The notes under the pieces: generated by a model
Told to the model about the DNA's origin: nothing
What the model saw: only the letters and a program-made list of their open reading frames with translations
The model's database searches: none
Origin: Thermoplasmata archaeon
GTDB taxonomy: Archaea; Thermoplasmatota; Thermoplasmata; Lutacidiplasmatales; UBA184
DNA length: 64,000 nucleotides
NCBI GenBank assembly: GCA_027315165.1
Contig: DAHUYN010000004.1
Span: 79,517 to 143,516 of the forward strand
Reading direction: 5' to 3'
In this document: piece after piece, positions 24,519 to 32,559 of the stretch
Position numbering within the stretch: the first letter of the stretch is position 1
How the letters are laid out: every line of letters begins with the position of its first letter
Position numbers and translations under genes: made by a program

Positions 24519-24996
24519 ACGCCCGGCAGACCGTCGAGAGGCTTAACGGCTGACCCGGAGGGGCCCCGGCGCTCCCGGAGAGCCGGGGCCTCGGCCGGCA
24601 AAGGACGGTGCACCGCGCCCGCGGCCGCACTCCGTCGCAGACCCGACGGGCCTGACCCCCGGCCGGAGTCCCGCGGGCCCGGGGAGCTCGCGACCCGTCG
24701 AGGGGGGACCGGAAAGGCCTTCGACGTGGCGCCGCCATCGGACTCGGCACCCCTACGCCGTGCCCGGCCCCCCTCCCGTCGAACCGGAGACGCCCGCGCC
24801 GCGCCGACGTTCCTCCACCGCCGAGCGCCACGCTCCACCGCCCCGCAGATCGACAACCGCTAGGCGCCGGACACGGCGGCGAGACCCTCGAACTCCCCGC
24901 CCGCGAGGTGCACACGGGCGAAAGACGGAAAGCGGCCGCGGGTTCATGCCCCCCGTGTCCCCGACGCCCCGCCGGCCCACGGACTCGGTACCGTTG
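24519..24996. other. Non-coding interval upstream of RNase P RNA and HisA-related gene
   Basis: It holds the minus-strand RNase P promoter (GCTTAACGGC on the plus strand at 24541-24550). A GC-rich hairpin follows, with GGCCCCGGC at 24562-24570 pairing with GCCGGGGCC at 24582-24590. Near 24940-24950, GGGTTCATGCC is a weak TATA candidate for the HisA-related gene. The remaining 350 nt are GC-rich with no convincing protein frame, and I found no SRP RNA or tRNA signature. Confidence 0.5.
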
Positions 24997-25677
24997 ATGC
25001 CCTGCCTTCTCCTCTCTCGCGGCCGCGTGATGCGGCCGGGGCCGGAGGGACCGGTCGCCGCGAGGTCGCCCGATGGGTCGGCGCCGGACGTCCTCGACGT
25101 CACCGAGCGGCTCGGCAACGAGTTCGGCCGCCTCTTCGTCGTCGACCTCGACGGCGTCGAGCGGAACCGCCCCCAGCTCGACTACCTCCAGGAGATCGCC
25201 CGGGACGGCGAGATCTGGGTCGATGCCGGCGTCCGGAGCGCCGAGGAGGCGATCGACGTTCTCGTCGCGGGCGCCTACCGCGCCGTCCTCTCGACCACGA
25301 GGCTTCCCGACCTGCGGGAGGCCCGGCGCGCCTGGCGGATGTCGACCGAGGTCGCCTTCGAGCTCGAGGTCCGGGGCCGCGCGGTCTCGGGGAGTGAGGC
25401 CTGGCAAGGCCGGGCCCCCGAGGAGGTCGCGCAAGAGCTGCGGGCCCTCGGCGTCGAAGACCTCATTCTCAGCTTTCGCGAGGAGGCGGTCGACTGGGCG
25501 CTCGTCGCCACGCTCGCGCCCCCGTCCCCCCTGTGGGTCGGCGGGACGTTCGAGGCCTCGGAGGCGGCGCGCCTCCGCCCGGCAGGGGCCGCGGGCGGCA
25601 TCTTCCATCTCGACGAGCGACTCGGCGAGGCGAGCGGCTCGGTCTCGGCGACGGCGGTGGGGAAGGGGGCGGGATGA
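24997..25677 (+). CDS. HisA-related (beta/alpha)8 barrel protein
   Basis: This 226-residue protein resembles HisA/HisF: LFVVDLDGVERNRPQLDYLQEIARDGEIWVDAGVRS matches the strand with the catalytic Asp and the phosphate loop, followed by barrel strands FELEVRG, DLILSF and LWVGGTF. The usual N-terminal VIDLKGG is replaced by a shorter LLLSRGRVMRPG. Methanogens carry a HisA/HisF-related family that does not act in histidine synthesis, and this protein fits that group better than true HisA. No other his genes are nearby. The ATG is the first in-frame start with archaeal-type context. The function remains open, perhaps a sugar-phosphate isomerase in cofactor synthesis. The stop codon lies within a box C/D sRNA sequence. 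Confidence 0.7.
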   Translation: MPCLLLSRGRVMRPGPEGPVAARSPDGSAPDVLDVTERLGNEFGRLFVVDLDGVERNRPQLDYLQEIARDGEIWVDAGVRSAEEAIDVLVAGAYRAVLSTTRLPDLREARRAWRMSTEVAFELEVRGRAVSGSEAWQGRAPEEVAQELRALGVEDLILSFREEAVDWALVATLAPPSPLWVGGTFEASEAARLRPAGAAGGIFHLDERLGEASGSVSATAVGKGAG

Positions 25678-25723
25678 TGAGAGCAGAACCAGCTGAACGA
25701 GTGATGACTAATGGGCGGGCTGA
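25674..25723 (+). ncRNA. Box C/D guide sRNA
   Basis: The 50 nt show the complete archaeal C/D architecture: box C ATGATGA (25674-25680), a 12-nt guide, box D' CTGA (25693-25696), a 4-nt spacer ACGA, box C' GTGATGA (25701-25707), a second 12-nt guide, and box D CTGA (25720-25723). The flanks GGCGG and CCGCC can form a terminal stem. Both guide lengths and the spacer are canonical for L7Ae-Nop5-fibrillarin particles. By the D+5 rule the D guide (CTAATGGGCGGG) would direct methylation of a C, and the D' guide (GAGCAGAACCAG) of a U. Target RNAs were not identified. Box C contains the stop codon of the HisA-related gene, so the RNA is probably processed from that mRNA. Confidence 0.85.
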
Positions 25724-25842
25724 CCGCCTCCCCCCGCCGGCCGCGACGCGGGCACGCGGCCTCGGCGACGCTCGCGACCCGCCGAGGACGGCGGAGCCTC
25801 TCCGCCGAAACCTTTTCCCCTCGCGGTAGGTCCGGCGGACCG

Positions 25843-27765
25843 ATGAGCGCCGCCGAGAGCACGGTCGAGGTCGAGCTGCCGGACGGCAGCCACCGCGCCG
25901 TCTCGAAGGGCACGACGGTCGGGGCGGCGCTCCGCGGCTGGCGACCCAACGACGCCGACAAGTTCCTCGCCGCCGAGTGGGACGGGGCCCCCGTCGACCT
26001 CGAGCGGCCCATCGTCGCGCCGGGACGGCTCGCGCCCCTCCGGTTCGAGGATCCCGCGGGTCGAGACATCCTCCAGCACTCGGCCGCGCACGTGGTCGCG
26101 AAGGCGGTGATGGAGGTCATCCCCGAGGCGAAGCCGACGGCCGGGCCGCCGACGGAGGAGGGGTTCTACTACGACTTCGACGTCCGCCCGATCACCGAGG
26201 AGGACACGAAACGGATCGTAGAGACCGTCGCGCGGCTCGTCGCCGCGGACGAGCCGTTCCACCGCGAGGAGGTCGACCTCGCGACGGCCGAGCGCCTCTT
26301 CGCGTCGAACCCGCACAAGCTCGGCTACCTCCACGAGGTCCCGCCCGGCGAGCCGATCTCGGTCTATCGCACCGGCGCGTGGACCGACCTCTGCCGGGGG
26401 CCGCACGTCCCCTCGACGCGCTGGCTCAAGGGGCTCCATCTCCTCGGCGTATCGTCGGTCTCCGCGGACGGGACGGCCACCGGGCCCCAGCGCCAGCGCG
26501 TTCGCGGCGTCGGGTTCCCCTCGAAGCCCCAGCTCGAGCAGTTCCTCGCGCTGCGACGCGAGGCGGCGGCCCGGGACCACCGCGTCGTCGGCCAGCGTCT
26601 CGAGCTGTTCACGTTCGTCGACGAGGCGCCCGGGTTCCCGATCTGGCTCCCCAACGGGATGATCGTCGTGCGCGAGCTCGAGGCGTTCGTCCGGGAGCAT
26701 CTCAACGCCGCGGGCTACTCGGAGATCCGCACGCCGCTCCTGTTCGCCCGCTCCGTCTACGAGACGAGCGGCCACTGGGAGCACTACCGGGAGAACATGT
26801 TCCTCACCGAGATCGAGGACCGCACCTTCGGCTGGAAGCCGATGAACTGCCCGGGCTCGATGCTGATCTTCCGGTCGCGCGCTCGAAGCTACCGCGAGCT
26901 GCCGCTCCGCCTCGCGGAGTTCGCGCCGCTCCACCGCTACGAGCCGAGCGGGACGCTCCACGGGATGACCCGGGTGCGCGAGTTCGTCCAGGACGACGCG
27001 CACATCTTCGTCTCGGAAGAGCAGATCGAGGAGGAGATCCGGACGCTGCTCGCCTGGATCGAACAGGCGTTCACGACGTTCCGGCTGAGCTGGTCCTACG
27101 AGCTGTCGACACGCCCCGCGAGCTTCTTGGGGGAGGCGTCCCAGTGGGACCGCGCCGAGGCGACGCTCGAGAAGGTCCTCCAGGAGTCGAAGATCGCCTA
27201 CAAGGTCTCGAAGGGCGAGGGGGCCTTCTACGGCCCGAAGATCGACATCCACGTCCGCGACAGCCTCAACCGCCCCTGGCAGACCGGAACGATCCAGCTC
27301 GACTACCAGCTGCCACAACGTTTCGGGCTCGAGTACCAGGGCTCCGACGGCGCGCTCCACACGCCGGTCGTCGTCCACCGGACGATCCTCGGGACCTGGG
27401 AAAGGTTCGTCGGCGTGCTGCTCGAGCACTGCGCGGGCCGGCTGCCGCCATGGCTTTGCCCGGTCCAGGCCCGCGTCCTGCCGGTCTCCGACCGCCACGA
27501 CGCGCCCGCCGCGGCGCTCGTGGCCCGGCTCCGGTCCGCGGGCCTTCGGGCCGAGGCGACCGGCAGCGGTGACACGCTCTCCAAGCGGGTCCGCGACGCC
27601 GAGCTCGACCGGATCCCGTGGGTCCTCGTCGTCGGGGACGCCGAGGCCGCGGCGGGCTCGGTCGCGATCCGGACCCGGGGCCGCAAGGGGCAGGAGAGCC
27701 TCCCCGAACCGGAGGCGCTCGCGCGGCTCACGGCGCGGGTCCGCGAGCGCTCCTTCGACCCGTAG
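25843..27765 (+). CDS. thrS: Threonyl-tRNA synthetase, bacterial-type architecture
   Basis: This 640-residue class II synthetase charges tRNA-Thr. It has an N-terminal TGS-like domain (residues 5-68). The second domain is an editing domain with H79/H83 (HSAAH) and C184/H188 (CRGPH), the zinc-less editing tetrad of bacterial and eukaryotic enzymes that removes serine. The catalytic core has motif 2 (FAPLHRYEPSG), MNCPG with the zinc Cys, HIFV and motif 3 (HRTILGTWERFVGVLLEH). The anticodon-binding domain is C-terminal. Most archaeal ThrRS carry an unrelated D-aminoacyl-tRNA deacylase-like editing domain, so this gene was probably acquired from bacteria. The ATG is chosen because the TGS domain begins right after it. 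Confidence 0.95.
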   Translation: MSAAESTVEVELPDGSHRAVSKGTTVGAALRGWRPNDADKFLAAEWDGAPVDLERPIVAPGRLAPLRFEDPAGRDILQHSAAHVVAKAVMEVIPEAKPTAGPPTEEGFYYDFDVRPITEEDTKRIVETVARLVAADEPFHREEVDLATAERLFASNPHKLGYLHEVPPGEPISVYRTGAWTDLCRGPHVPSTRWLKGLHLLGVSSVSADGTATGPQRQRVRGVGFPSKPQLEQFLALRREAAARDHRVVGQRLELFTFVDEAPGFPIWLPNGMIVVRELEAFVREHLNAAGYSEIRTPLLFARSVYETSGHWEHYRENMFLTEIEDRTFGWKPMNCPGSMLIFRSRARSYRELPLRLAEFAPLHRYEPSGTLHGMTRVREFVQDDAHIFVSEEQIEEEIRTLLAWIEQAFTTFRLSWSYELSTRPASFLGEASQWDRAEATLEKVLQESKIAYKVSKGEGAFYGPKIDIHVRDSLNRPWQTGTIQLDYQLPQRFGLEYQGSDGALHTPVVVHRTILGTWERFVGVLLEHCAGRLPPWLCPVQARVLPVSDRHDAPAAALVARLRSAGLRAEATGSGDTLSKRVRDAELDRIPWVLVVGDAEAAAGSVAIRTRGRKGQESLPEPEALARLTARVRERSFDP

Positions 27766-27766
27766 G

Positions 27767-27967
27767 TCAGTGGAGGACCGTCCGTCCCGGTCGCCGGGCC
27801 TGGCGTCGGGCCAGGAGGAGCTGCAGTTCGACGTCGGAGCTGCCGAGCTGGTGGGCCTCCCTCAGGTGGCCGCGCATCCGGGCCAGCTCGATCGGCTGGC
27901 CGCAGCGCGGGCACGCGGCTCGACCGCGCCGGCTGAGGAGAGCGTCACGGGCCAGGCCCGACTGCAT
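27767..27967 (-). CDS. Small C2H2-like zinc protein
   Basis: This 66-residue protein contains CPRCGQPIELARMRGHLREAH, a CxxC-x12-HxxxxH zinc-finger pattern at residues 19-39, followed by a basic Leu/Arg-rich helix. Its stop is 1 nt past the thrS stop on the other strand. The ATG at 27967 is chosen because TATA box TCTATATGC (minus strand, about 27990-27998) is centred 27 nt upstream, giving a leaderless mRNA. An ATG four codons upstream would lie too close to the box. Possibly nucleic-acid binding; no family recognised. Confidence 0.65.
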   Translation of the reverse strand: MQSGLARDALLSRRGRAACPRCGQPIELARMRGHLREAHQLGSSDVELQLLLARRQARRPGRTVLH

Positions 27968-28053
27968 CCGCGGTTCCATCCGGTCAGAGCATATAGAGCG
28001 TGAGGGTCCAGCGGGACCTCGAGGGCGCCCTCCGCTCGGAGGTCTCGGCAACC

Positions 28054-28064
28054 CTTAAGTAATC
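28054..28064 (+). promoter_or_regulatory. TATA-box promoter of the pyrophosphatase gene
   Basis: CTTAAGTAATC is centred about 41 nt before the ATG at 28100. It is the only AT-rich stretch in the interval and predicts a leader of about 14 nt containing CGGGGG, a possible ribosome-binding site. Confidence 0.55.
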
Positions 28065-28099
28065 ATTCCCATGAGCGGCCCCCAATCCACGGGGGAACC

Positions 28100-30211
28100 A
28101 TGAACGTCACGACCGGCCAGCTCGAAGGGATCGTCTTCCTGGCAGCGTTGCTGGGCCTCGCCTACGCGGGCCTGCAGACCTACCTCCTCCTTCGCGAGGA
28201 CGAGGGGACCGAGGAGATGCGGTCGATCGCGGCCGCGATCCGCGAGGGAGCCGTCGCGTTCCTGCGGCGTGAGTACACCGCGGTCTTCCTGGTCGGGATC
28301 GTCCTCGCCGTCCTCATCGCCGTCGCCTTCGGCGTCACCTCTGACGGGCCGCGCCTCGCCGTCGGCTTCCTCTTCGGCCTCGCCGGCAGCGCCCTCGCCG
28401 GCGCCGTCGGCATGGTCGTCTCGGTCCGGGCGAACGTCCGCACCGCGGCGCACGCGCGCGCGGGCAATCTCGCCGCGACGATGCGCTACGCGTTCCGCGG
28501 CGGGAGCGTCACGGGCCTCTCGGTCGCCGGGCTCGCCCTCCTTGAGCTCGTCGGCTTCTACGCCGCCTTTGGCGGGAACGTCCTCGAGATGGTCGGCCTC
28601 CTCTTCGGCGCCTCGCTGATGAGCCTCTTCGCGAGGGTCGGGGGCGGGATCTACACGAAGGGCGCCGACGTCGGGGCCGACCTCGTCGGCAAGGTCGAGG
28701 CCGGCATCCCCGAGGACGACCCGAGGAACCCCGCGGTCATCGCCGACAACGTCGGCGACAACGTCGGCGACTGCGCGGGCATGGCCGCCGACCTGTTCGA
28801 GACCTACGTCGTCACCGCGGTGAGCGCGATGCTCCTGGCCTACCTCATCACGTCGGTCCGCACGGACTTCCCCAACGCGGTCTTGTACCCGCTCGTCGTC
28901 TGCGCGTGGGCGATCGTCGCCACGCTCGTCGGCGCCGCGTTCGTCCGCATGGGCCCGAACGGCACGATCATGGGCGCGCTCTACCAGGGGCTGATCGCGA
29001 CGACGATCGTCGGGGCCCTCGGGCTCTGGATCCTCGATTCGCTCCTCATGGGCGGGAGCGCCGGGATCTTCCTCGCCACGCTCGTCGGGCTCGTCGTGAT
29101 GGCGCTCCTCGTCGTCATCACGGACTACTACACCTCCGCCAAGTACGGCCCCGTGGCCCACATCGCGGACTCGGCCCAGGCCGGGGCCGGCCCGGTCGTG
29201 ATCACGGGGCTCTCCGTCGGCCTCGAGTCGGCGTGGATGCCCGGCCTCATCATCGTCGCCGGGACCCTCTCGGCGTTCGCGGCCGTCGGCTGGAACGGCT
29301 GGGGCGTGGCGCCGAACCCCGAGCTCGGACTCTACGGTGTCGGTCTCGCCGCCGCCTCGATGCTCTCCGTCACGGGGATGATCATCTCGATCGACGCCTT
29401 CGGCCCGATCACCGACAACGCGGGCGGCATCGCGGAGATGGCCAAGCTCCCGGCCGAGGCGCGGGCGGTCACGGACCCCCTCGACGCCGTCGGCAACACG
29501 ACGAAGGCGATCACGAAGGGCTACGCGATCGGCTCGGCCGTCCTCGCGGCCCTGGCGCTGTTCGCGGCCTATACGTTCGCCGCGGCCCAGCAGTGGGCCC
29601 CGAACTCGCCGTCGAACTGGACGGACTTCACCTCGAAGCTCGTCCTGTCGAGCCCCGTCGTCGTCGCCGGGCTCGTCATCGGCGCGATCCTGCCGTTCTT
29701 CTTCACGTCGTTCCTGATGAACGCCGTCGGCGTCGCCGCGCAGTCGATCGTCTTCGAGGTCCGCCGGCAGTTCAAGGAGATCCCGGGCATCCTCGAGGGG
29801 ACGGCGAAGCCCGAGTACGGGCGCTGCGTCGACATCGTCACGAAGACCGCGCTCCGCCAGCTCGCCGTGCCGGCGCTCATCGGCGTCGTCACGCCGCTCG
29901 CGGTCGGCTTCCTCTTGGGGCCGCTCGCGCTCGCCGGGCTTCTCCTCGGGGTCCTCCTCTCGGGGTTCCCGCTCGCGCTCACGATGACGACCGGCGGCGG
30001 CGCCTGGGACAACGCCAAGAAGTTCATCGAGATGGGCCACTACGGCGGCAAGCACTCGGACGCGCACCGGGCGGCCGTCGTCGGCGACACGGTCGGCGAC
30101 GCCACGAAGGACACCGCCGGTCCGGCGATCAACCCGCTCATCAAGGTCGTGAACACGATCTCGATCCTGTTCATCGCCCTCATCGTGGCGCACTCGCTCG
30201 TCGGGATCTGA
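28100..30211 (+). CDS. hppA: Membrane-bound proton-pumping pyrophosphatase, K+-independent type
   Basis: This 703-residue protein has about 16 membrane helices and couples PPi hydrolysis to ion pumping. The catalytic loop GGIYTKGADVGADLVGKVEA and the metal site DNVGDNVGDCAGMAADLFE are intact, as is the C-terminal TGGGAWDNAKK. The selectivity motif reads GNTTKA with Lys469. In this family Lys here marks K+-independent proton pumps, while Ala marks K+-dependent ones. The length is normal. It probably recovers energy from biosynthetic PPi and sustains the proton gradient. It is monocistronic. Confidence 0.96.
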   Translation: MNVTTGQLEGIVFLAALLGLAYAGLQTYLLLREDEGTEEMRSIAAAIREGAVAFLRREYTAVFLVGIVLAVLIAVAFGVTSDGPRLAVGFLFGLAGSALAGAVGMVVSVRANVRTAAHARAGNLAATMRYAFRGGSVTGLSVAGLALLELVGFYAAFGGNVLEMVGLLFGASLMSLFARVGGGIYTKGADVGADLVGKVEAGIPEDDPRNPAVIADNVGDNVGDCAGMAADLFETYVVTAVSAMLLAYLITSVRTDFPNAVLYPLVVCAWAIVATLVGAAFVRMGPNGTIMGALYQGLIATTIVGALGLWILDSLLMGGSAGIFLATLVGLVVMALLVVITDYYTSAKYGPVAHIADSAQAGAGPVVITGLSVGLESAWMPGLIIVAGTLSAFAAVGWNGWGVAPNPELGLYGVGLAAASMLSVTGMIISIDAFGPITDNAGGIAEMAKLPAEARAVTDPLDAVGNTTKAITKGYAIGSAVLAALALFAAYTFAAAQQWAPNSPSNWTDFTSKLVLSSPVVVAGLVIGAILPFFFTSFLMNAVGVAAQSIVFEVRRQFKEIPGILEGTAKPEYGRCVDIVTKTALRQLAVPALIGVVTPLAVGFLLGPLALAGLLLGVLLSGFPLALTMTTGGGAWDNAKKFIEMGHYGGKHSDAHRAAVVGDTVGDATKDTAGPAINPLIKVVNTISILFIALIVAHSLVGI

Positions 30212-30274
30212 GGCCCCGAACGCGGGCCGAGCGCCCGCGCGGCGGGTTCATATCCCGGCACGTCCTCGGTCCTC

Positions 30275-30331
30275 GTGGAGGGCGGCGCGATGTGCGACAC
30301 CTGCGGCTGCAAGTCCAAGAAGAAGCCGTAG
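30275..30331 (+). CDS. Cysteine-rich 18-residue microprotein
   Basis: The frame reads VEGGAMCDTCGCKSKKKP, then TAG. It contains a CDTCGC metal-binding knuckle and a Lys-rich end. The TATA-like GTTCATATCC at 30246-30255 is centred 25 nt before the GTG at 30275, which would be a leaderless start. An internal ATG at 30290 would give 13 residues. The GTG sits in a GGAGGGCGG context. The combination of a promoter at the genome's usual distance, three Cys in six residues and a basic tail argues for a real gene. The role is unknown; metal or nucleic-acid binding is plausible. Confidence 0.55.
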   Translation: MEGGAMCDTCGCKSKKKP

Positions 30332-30415
30332 GGCCCTCGTCGGGACCCTACGCCGGGGCCTTCGCGGCCCTAACCCGTTCTCGCCCCCGGGGGCGCGCGG
30401 TCGCGGGCCCTCGGC

Positions 30416-30781
30416 CTACGCGTAGTGGCTGAGGGAGCTCCGCTCCTTGCGGGCGTCGTCGCGCTGCTCGCCCCGTTCCTCGGAGCGCCGCTCCTTCTCG
30501 CACTGCTCCTCGGTGACCCAGTCGAAGCGCAGGTCGTCGGGGTGGTCGTGGGAGATGAAGGCGCCGGCCTCGAAGGCGGAGCTGAGCAGCTCCTCGAAGT
30601 TGTCGGCGTCGCTTCCCTCGAGGCGACCGGCGGTGCGCCAGTACCAGTCCGGGGCCTTGCCGGCCGCCTGGAGGTACTCGGTGATCAGGTCGTAGATCGA
30701 GCTGCGCGTGTCCGTGAGCCGGACGTGGAGGTGCGTCCGCTCCTCCTCGCTCTCGGCGGCCGTAGAGGAAGGCTTCGCCAT
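30416..30781 (-). CDS. Conserved-looking acidic hypothetical protein
   Basis: This 121-residue protein has strand THLHVRLTDTRSSIYDLITEYLQAAG, then PDWYWRTAGRLEG, then an acidic region (DADNFEELLSSAFEAGAFISHDH) and a charged, low-complexity C-terminus rich in Glu and Arg. The composition looks like a soluble alpha/beta protein of about 85 residues with a disordered tail. The start ATG is supported by the TATA box CGTTATAGGC (minus strand, 30801-30810), centred 25 nt upstream. I do not recognise the family. It lies between the microprotein and the operon leading to mre11. Confidence 0.6.
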   Translation of the reverse strand: MAKPSSTAAESEEERTHLHVRLTDTRSSIYDLITEYLQAAGKAPDWYWRTAGRLEGSDADNFEELLSSAFEAGAFISHDHPDDLRFDWVTEEQCEKERRSEERGEQRDDARKERSSLSHYA

Positions 30782-30888
30782 CGGCCGGGCACCGGTGGCC
30801 CGCCTATAACGGCTCGCCGACGCGAGGCGCCGGTCCCGGTCGGGACGGCAACCCTTCAAGAGGCGCCGTAGGTTCCTCGACCGACCCC

Positions 30889-31260
30889 GTGTTCGACCCG
30901 TCGGCGAGCTCGCCCCCCGACCTGCCGCCCCCGCCACCGGTCGACCGGGGTGCGGCGAACCCCCGCTACGTCTACCTCCTCACCCGACTTCGGGGCCGCC
31001 AGATCACGATGGAAGAGGCGATCGAGCTCTTCGCGCTGCAGCAGGCGCTCCTTCGCGCCGCGAGCTCGGCGTCGAGGGTCCCGGCTCCGGCGGGTGCGGC
31101 CGCTCCGACGCCGGCGCTCTCGGGCCTGCCGATGCGCGTCGACGACGATGGGCTCGCCTACGGCCTTCTCCTCCTCGGCGCGGGCGCCGGGGTCCTCGCG
31201 GCGGTGCTGAAGCGCTCCCGCGAGGGTCCCGCGGCGCCGAAGCCGACCTCGCCGCGCTGA
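30889..31260 (+). CDS. Small single-pass membrane protein, unknown function
   Basis: This 123-residue protein starts at GTG with a Pro-rich leader. A helix follows (RYVYLLTRLRGRQITMEEAIELFALQQALLRAAS), then an Ala/Pro linker and one hydrophobic helix near residues 88-106 (LAYGLLLLGAGAGVLAAVL) with a basic end. It probably sits in the membrane with the N-terminal helix in the cytoplasm. It ends 10 nt before mre11 and may be co-transcribed. No family recognised. Confidence 0.6.
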   Translation: MFDPSASSPPDLPPPPPVDRGAANPRYVYLLTRLRGRQITMEEAIELFALQQALLRAASSASRVPAPAGAAAPTPALSGLPMRVDDDGLAYGLLLLGAGAGVLAAVLKRSREGPAAPKPTSPR

Positions 31261-31270
31261 CCCGGGTGCG

Positions 31271-32557
31271 ATGGGGAAGCGGTCGTTCACCTTCGCGCAC
31301 CTCGCCGACGCGCATGTCGGCGCCTGGGCGCGCGACCCGCCCGTCCGCGCGGCGCTCCGCGCGAGCGTTCTCCGCGCGCTCGAGGTCGTCGACGAGCGGT
31401 CGTGCGAGTTCCTTCTCGTCTCGGGCGACCTGTTCCACACCCCGGTCCCCGAGCCGGCCGAGGTCGCACCCGTCGCCGCCGCGCTACGACGGCTCGTCGA
31501 CCACGGCCGCCGCGTCTACGTCATCTACGGCAGCCATGACTACGTCGCCCACCGCACGAGCTGGCTCGACGTCCTCGCCGAGACGGGGATCTTCCTCCGC
31601 TCCGCGCCGGAGCCCGTCCGGACCGAGGGGAGCCGCTGGACCCTGCCGTTCCGGGTCGACCCCGGAACCCAAGCCGCGATCGCCGGGATCTCGGGACGCT
31701 CGCACGGCCTGGACCGGGCCTACTTCAAGAGCGTCGATACCGAGGCGCTCCGCGCGCACGACGGCTTTCGGGTCTTCCAGTTCCACGCCGCCGTCGACGA
31801 GTACCTCCCCGAGGGCCTGCGCGAGCACCTCCACGGCATCTCCCGCGACGACCTGCCGGCCGGGCTGGACTACTACGCGGGCGGGCACATCCACTACACC
31901 TATACGGGCGAGGGCCCCGGCGGGGGCCTTCTCGTCAACCCCGGCGCGGTGTTCGGGACGAGCGTCACCGACGTCGACAACGGGTTCCACGAGAGGACCC
32001 AGCAGGGCGTCGTCGTCGTCACCGTCGCCGACGGTCGACCGAGTGCCGAGTTCGTGCGGACGGCGCCGCGCGAAGGCGTCGCCGTCTTCGACGTCGACGT
32101 CGCGGGAAGGACCGCCGAGGAGGCGAAGGTGCGCGTCCGCGAGGAGATCGCCCGGCACGCGACCTCCGGGACCCTGCTGTTCCCGAGGGTCCGCGGCACG
32201 CTCGCGGACGGCAGCGTCGGCACCCTCGGGCTCCAGGAGTCCCGGGCCGAGGCGGACCGGGCCGGCGTCGCCGCGGTCCACTGGGACCTCACCGAGGCCT
32301 CCGGCGCCCCGCCGGGGGAGCTGCCGGTCCCCGGCGGCGAGGCGGAGCTCGAACGCCGGGCCCTCGAGGCGCTCGCGGCGTCCGCGGCGGGTCGGTTCCC
32401 CGAGCTCTCGGGCGCGTCGGGCGTCAGCCGGCTTCGCGACCTCCTTCGGGAGCTCGGCACGGCCCGCGGCGAGGGCGAGGCGCGGGCGGACTACGAGGCG
32501 GCCCGGCTCGGGACCGCACGGCGCCTGCTCGGTTACCGGAGCGAGGAGACGCCGTAG
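31271..32557 (+). CDS. mre11: MRE11-type DNA double-strand-break nuclease
   Basis: This 428-residue protein is the nuclease of the MRE11-RAD50 complex. The phosphodiesterase motifs are present in order: HLADAHVG (D13, H15), LLVSGDLFH near 48-56, YGSHDY near 81-86, FQFHAA and AGGHIHYTY. The third motif reads GSHD where the canonical form is GNHD, a replacement at a metal ligand position. The C-terminal part (about residues 260-428) should carry the capping and RAD50-binding helices. The rad50 ATG is 2 nt downstream. HerA and NurA, which often join this operon in archaea, are absent here. Confidence 0.93.
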   Translation: MGKRSFTFAHLADAHVGAWARDPPVRAALRASVLRALEVVDERSCEFLLVSGDLFHTPVPEPAEVAPVAAALRRLVDHGRRVYVIYGSHDYVAHRTSWLDVLAETGIFLRSAPEPVRTEGSRWTLPFRVDPGTQAAIAGISGRSHGLDRAYFKSVDTEALRAHDGFRVFQFHAAVDEYLPEGLREHLHGISRDDLPAGLDYYAGGHIHYTYTGEGPGGGLLVNPGAVFGTSVTDVDNGFHERTQQGVVVVTVADGRPSAEFVRTAPREGVAVFDVDVAGRTAEEAKVRVREEIARHATSGTLLFPRVRGTLADGSVGTLGLQESRAEADRAGVAAVHWDLTEASGAPPGELPVPGGEAELERRALEALAASAAGRFPELSGASGVSRLRDLLRELGTARGEGEARADYEAARLGTARRLLGYRSEETP

Positions 32558-32559
32558 CG

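Noticed and set aside
24591-24960. Possible second structured RNA (SRP RNA) next to RNase P RNA
   Set aside because: No GGAAG-type helix 8 loop or other SRP signature was found on either strand. Only GC-rich local hairpins are present.
29249-29255. Minus-strand ATGATGA inside hppA as a box C
   Set aside because: No box D (CTGA) lies at guide distance on either side. The match comes from Leu-Ile-Ile-Val codons.
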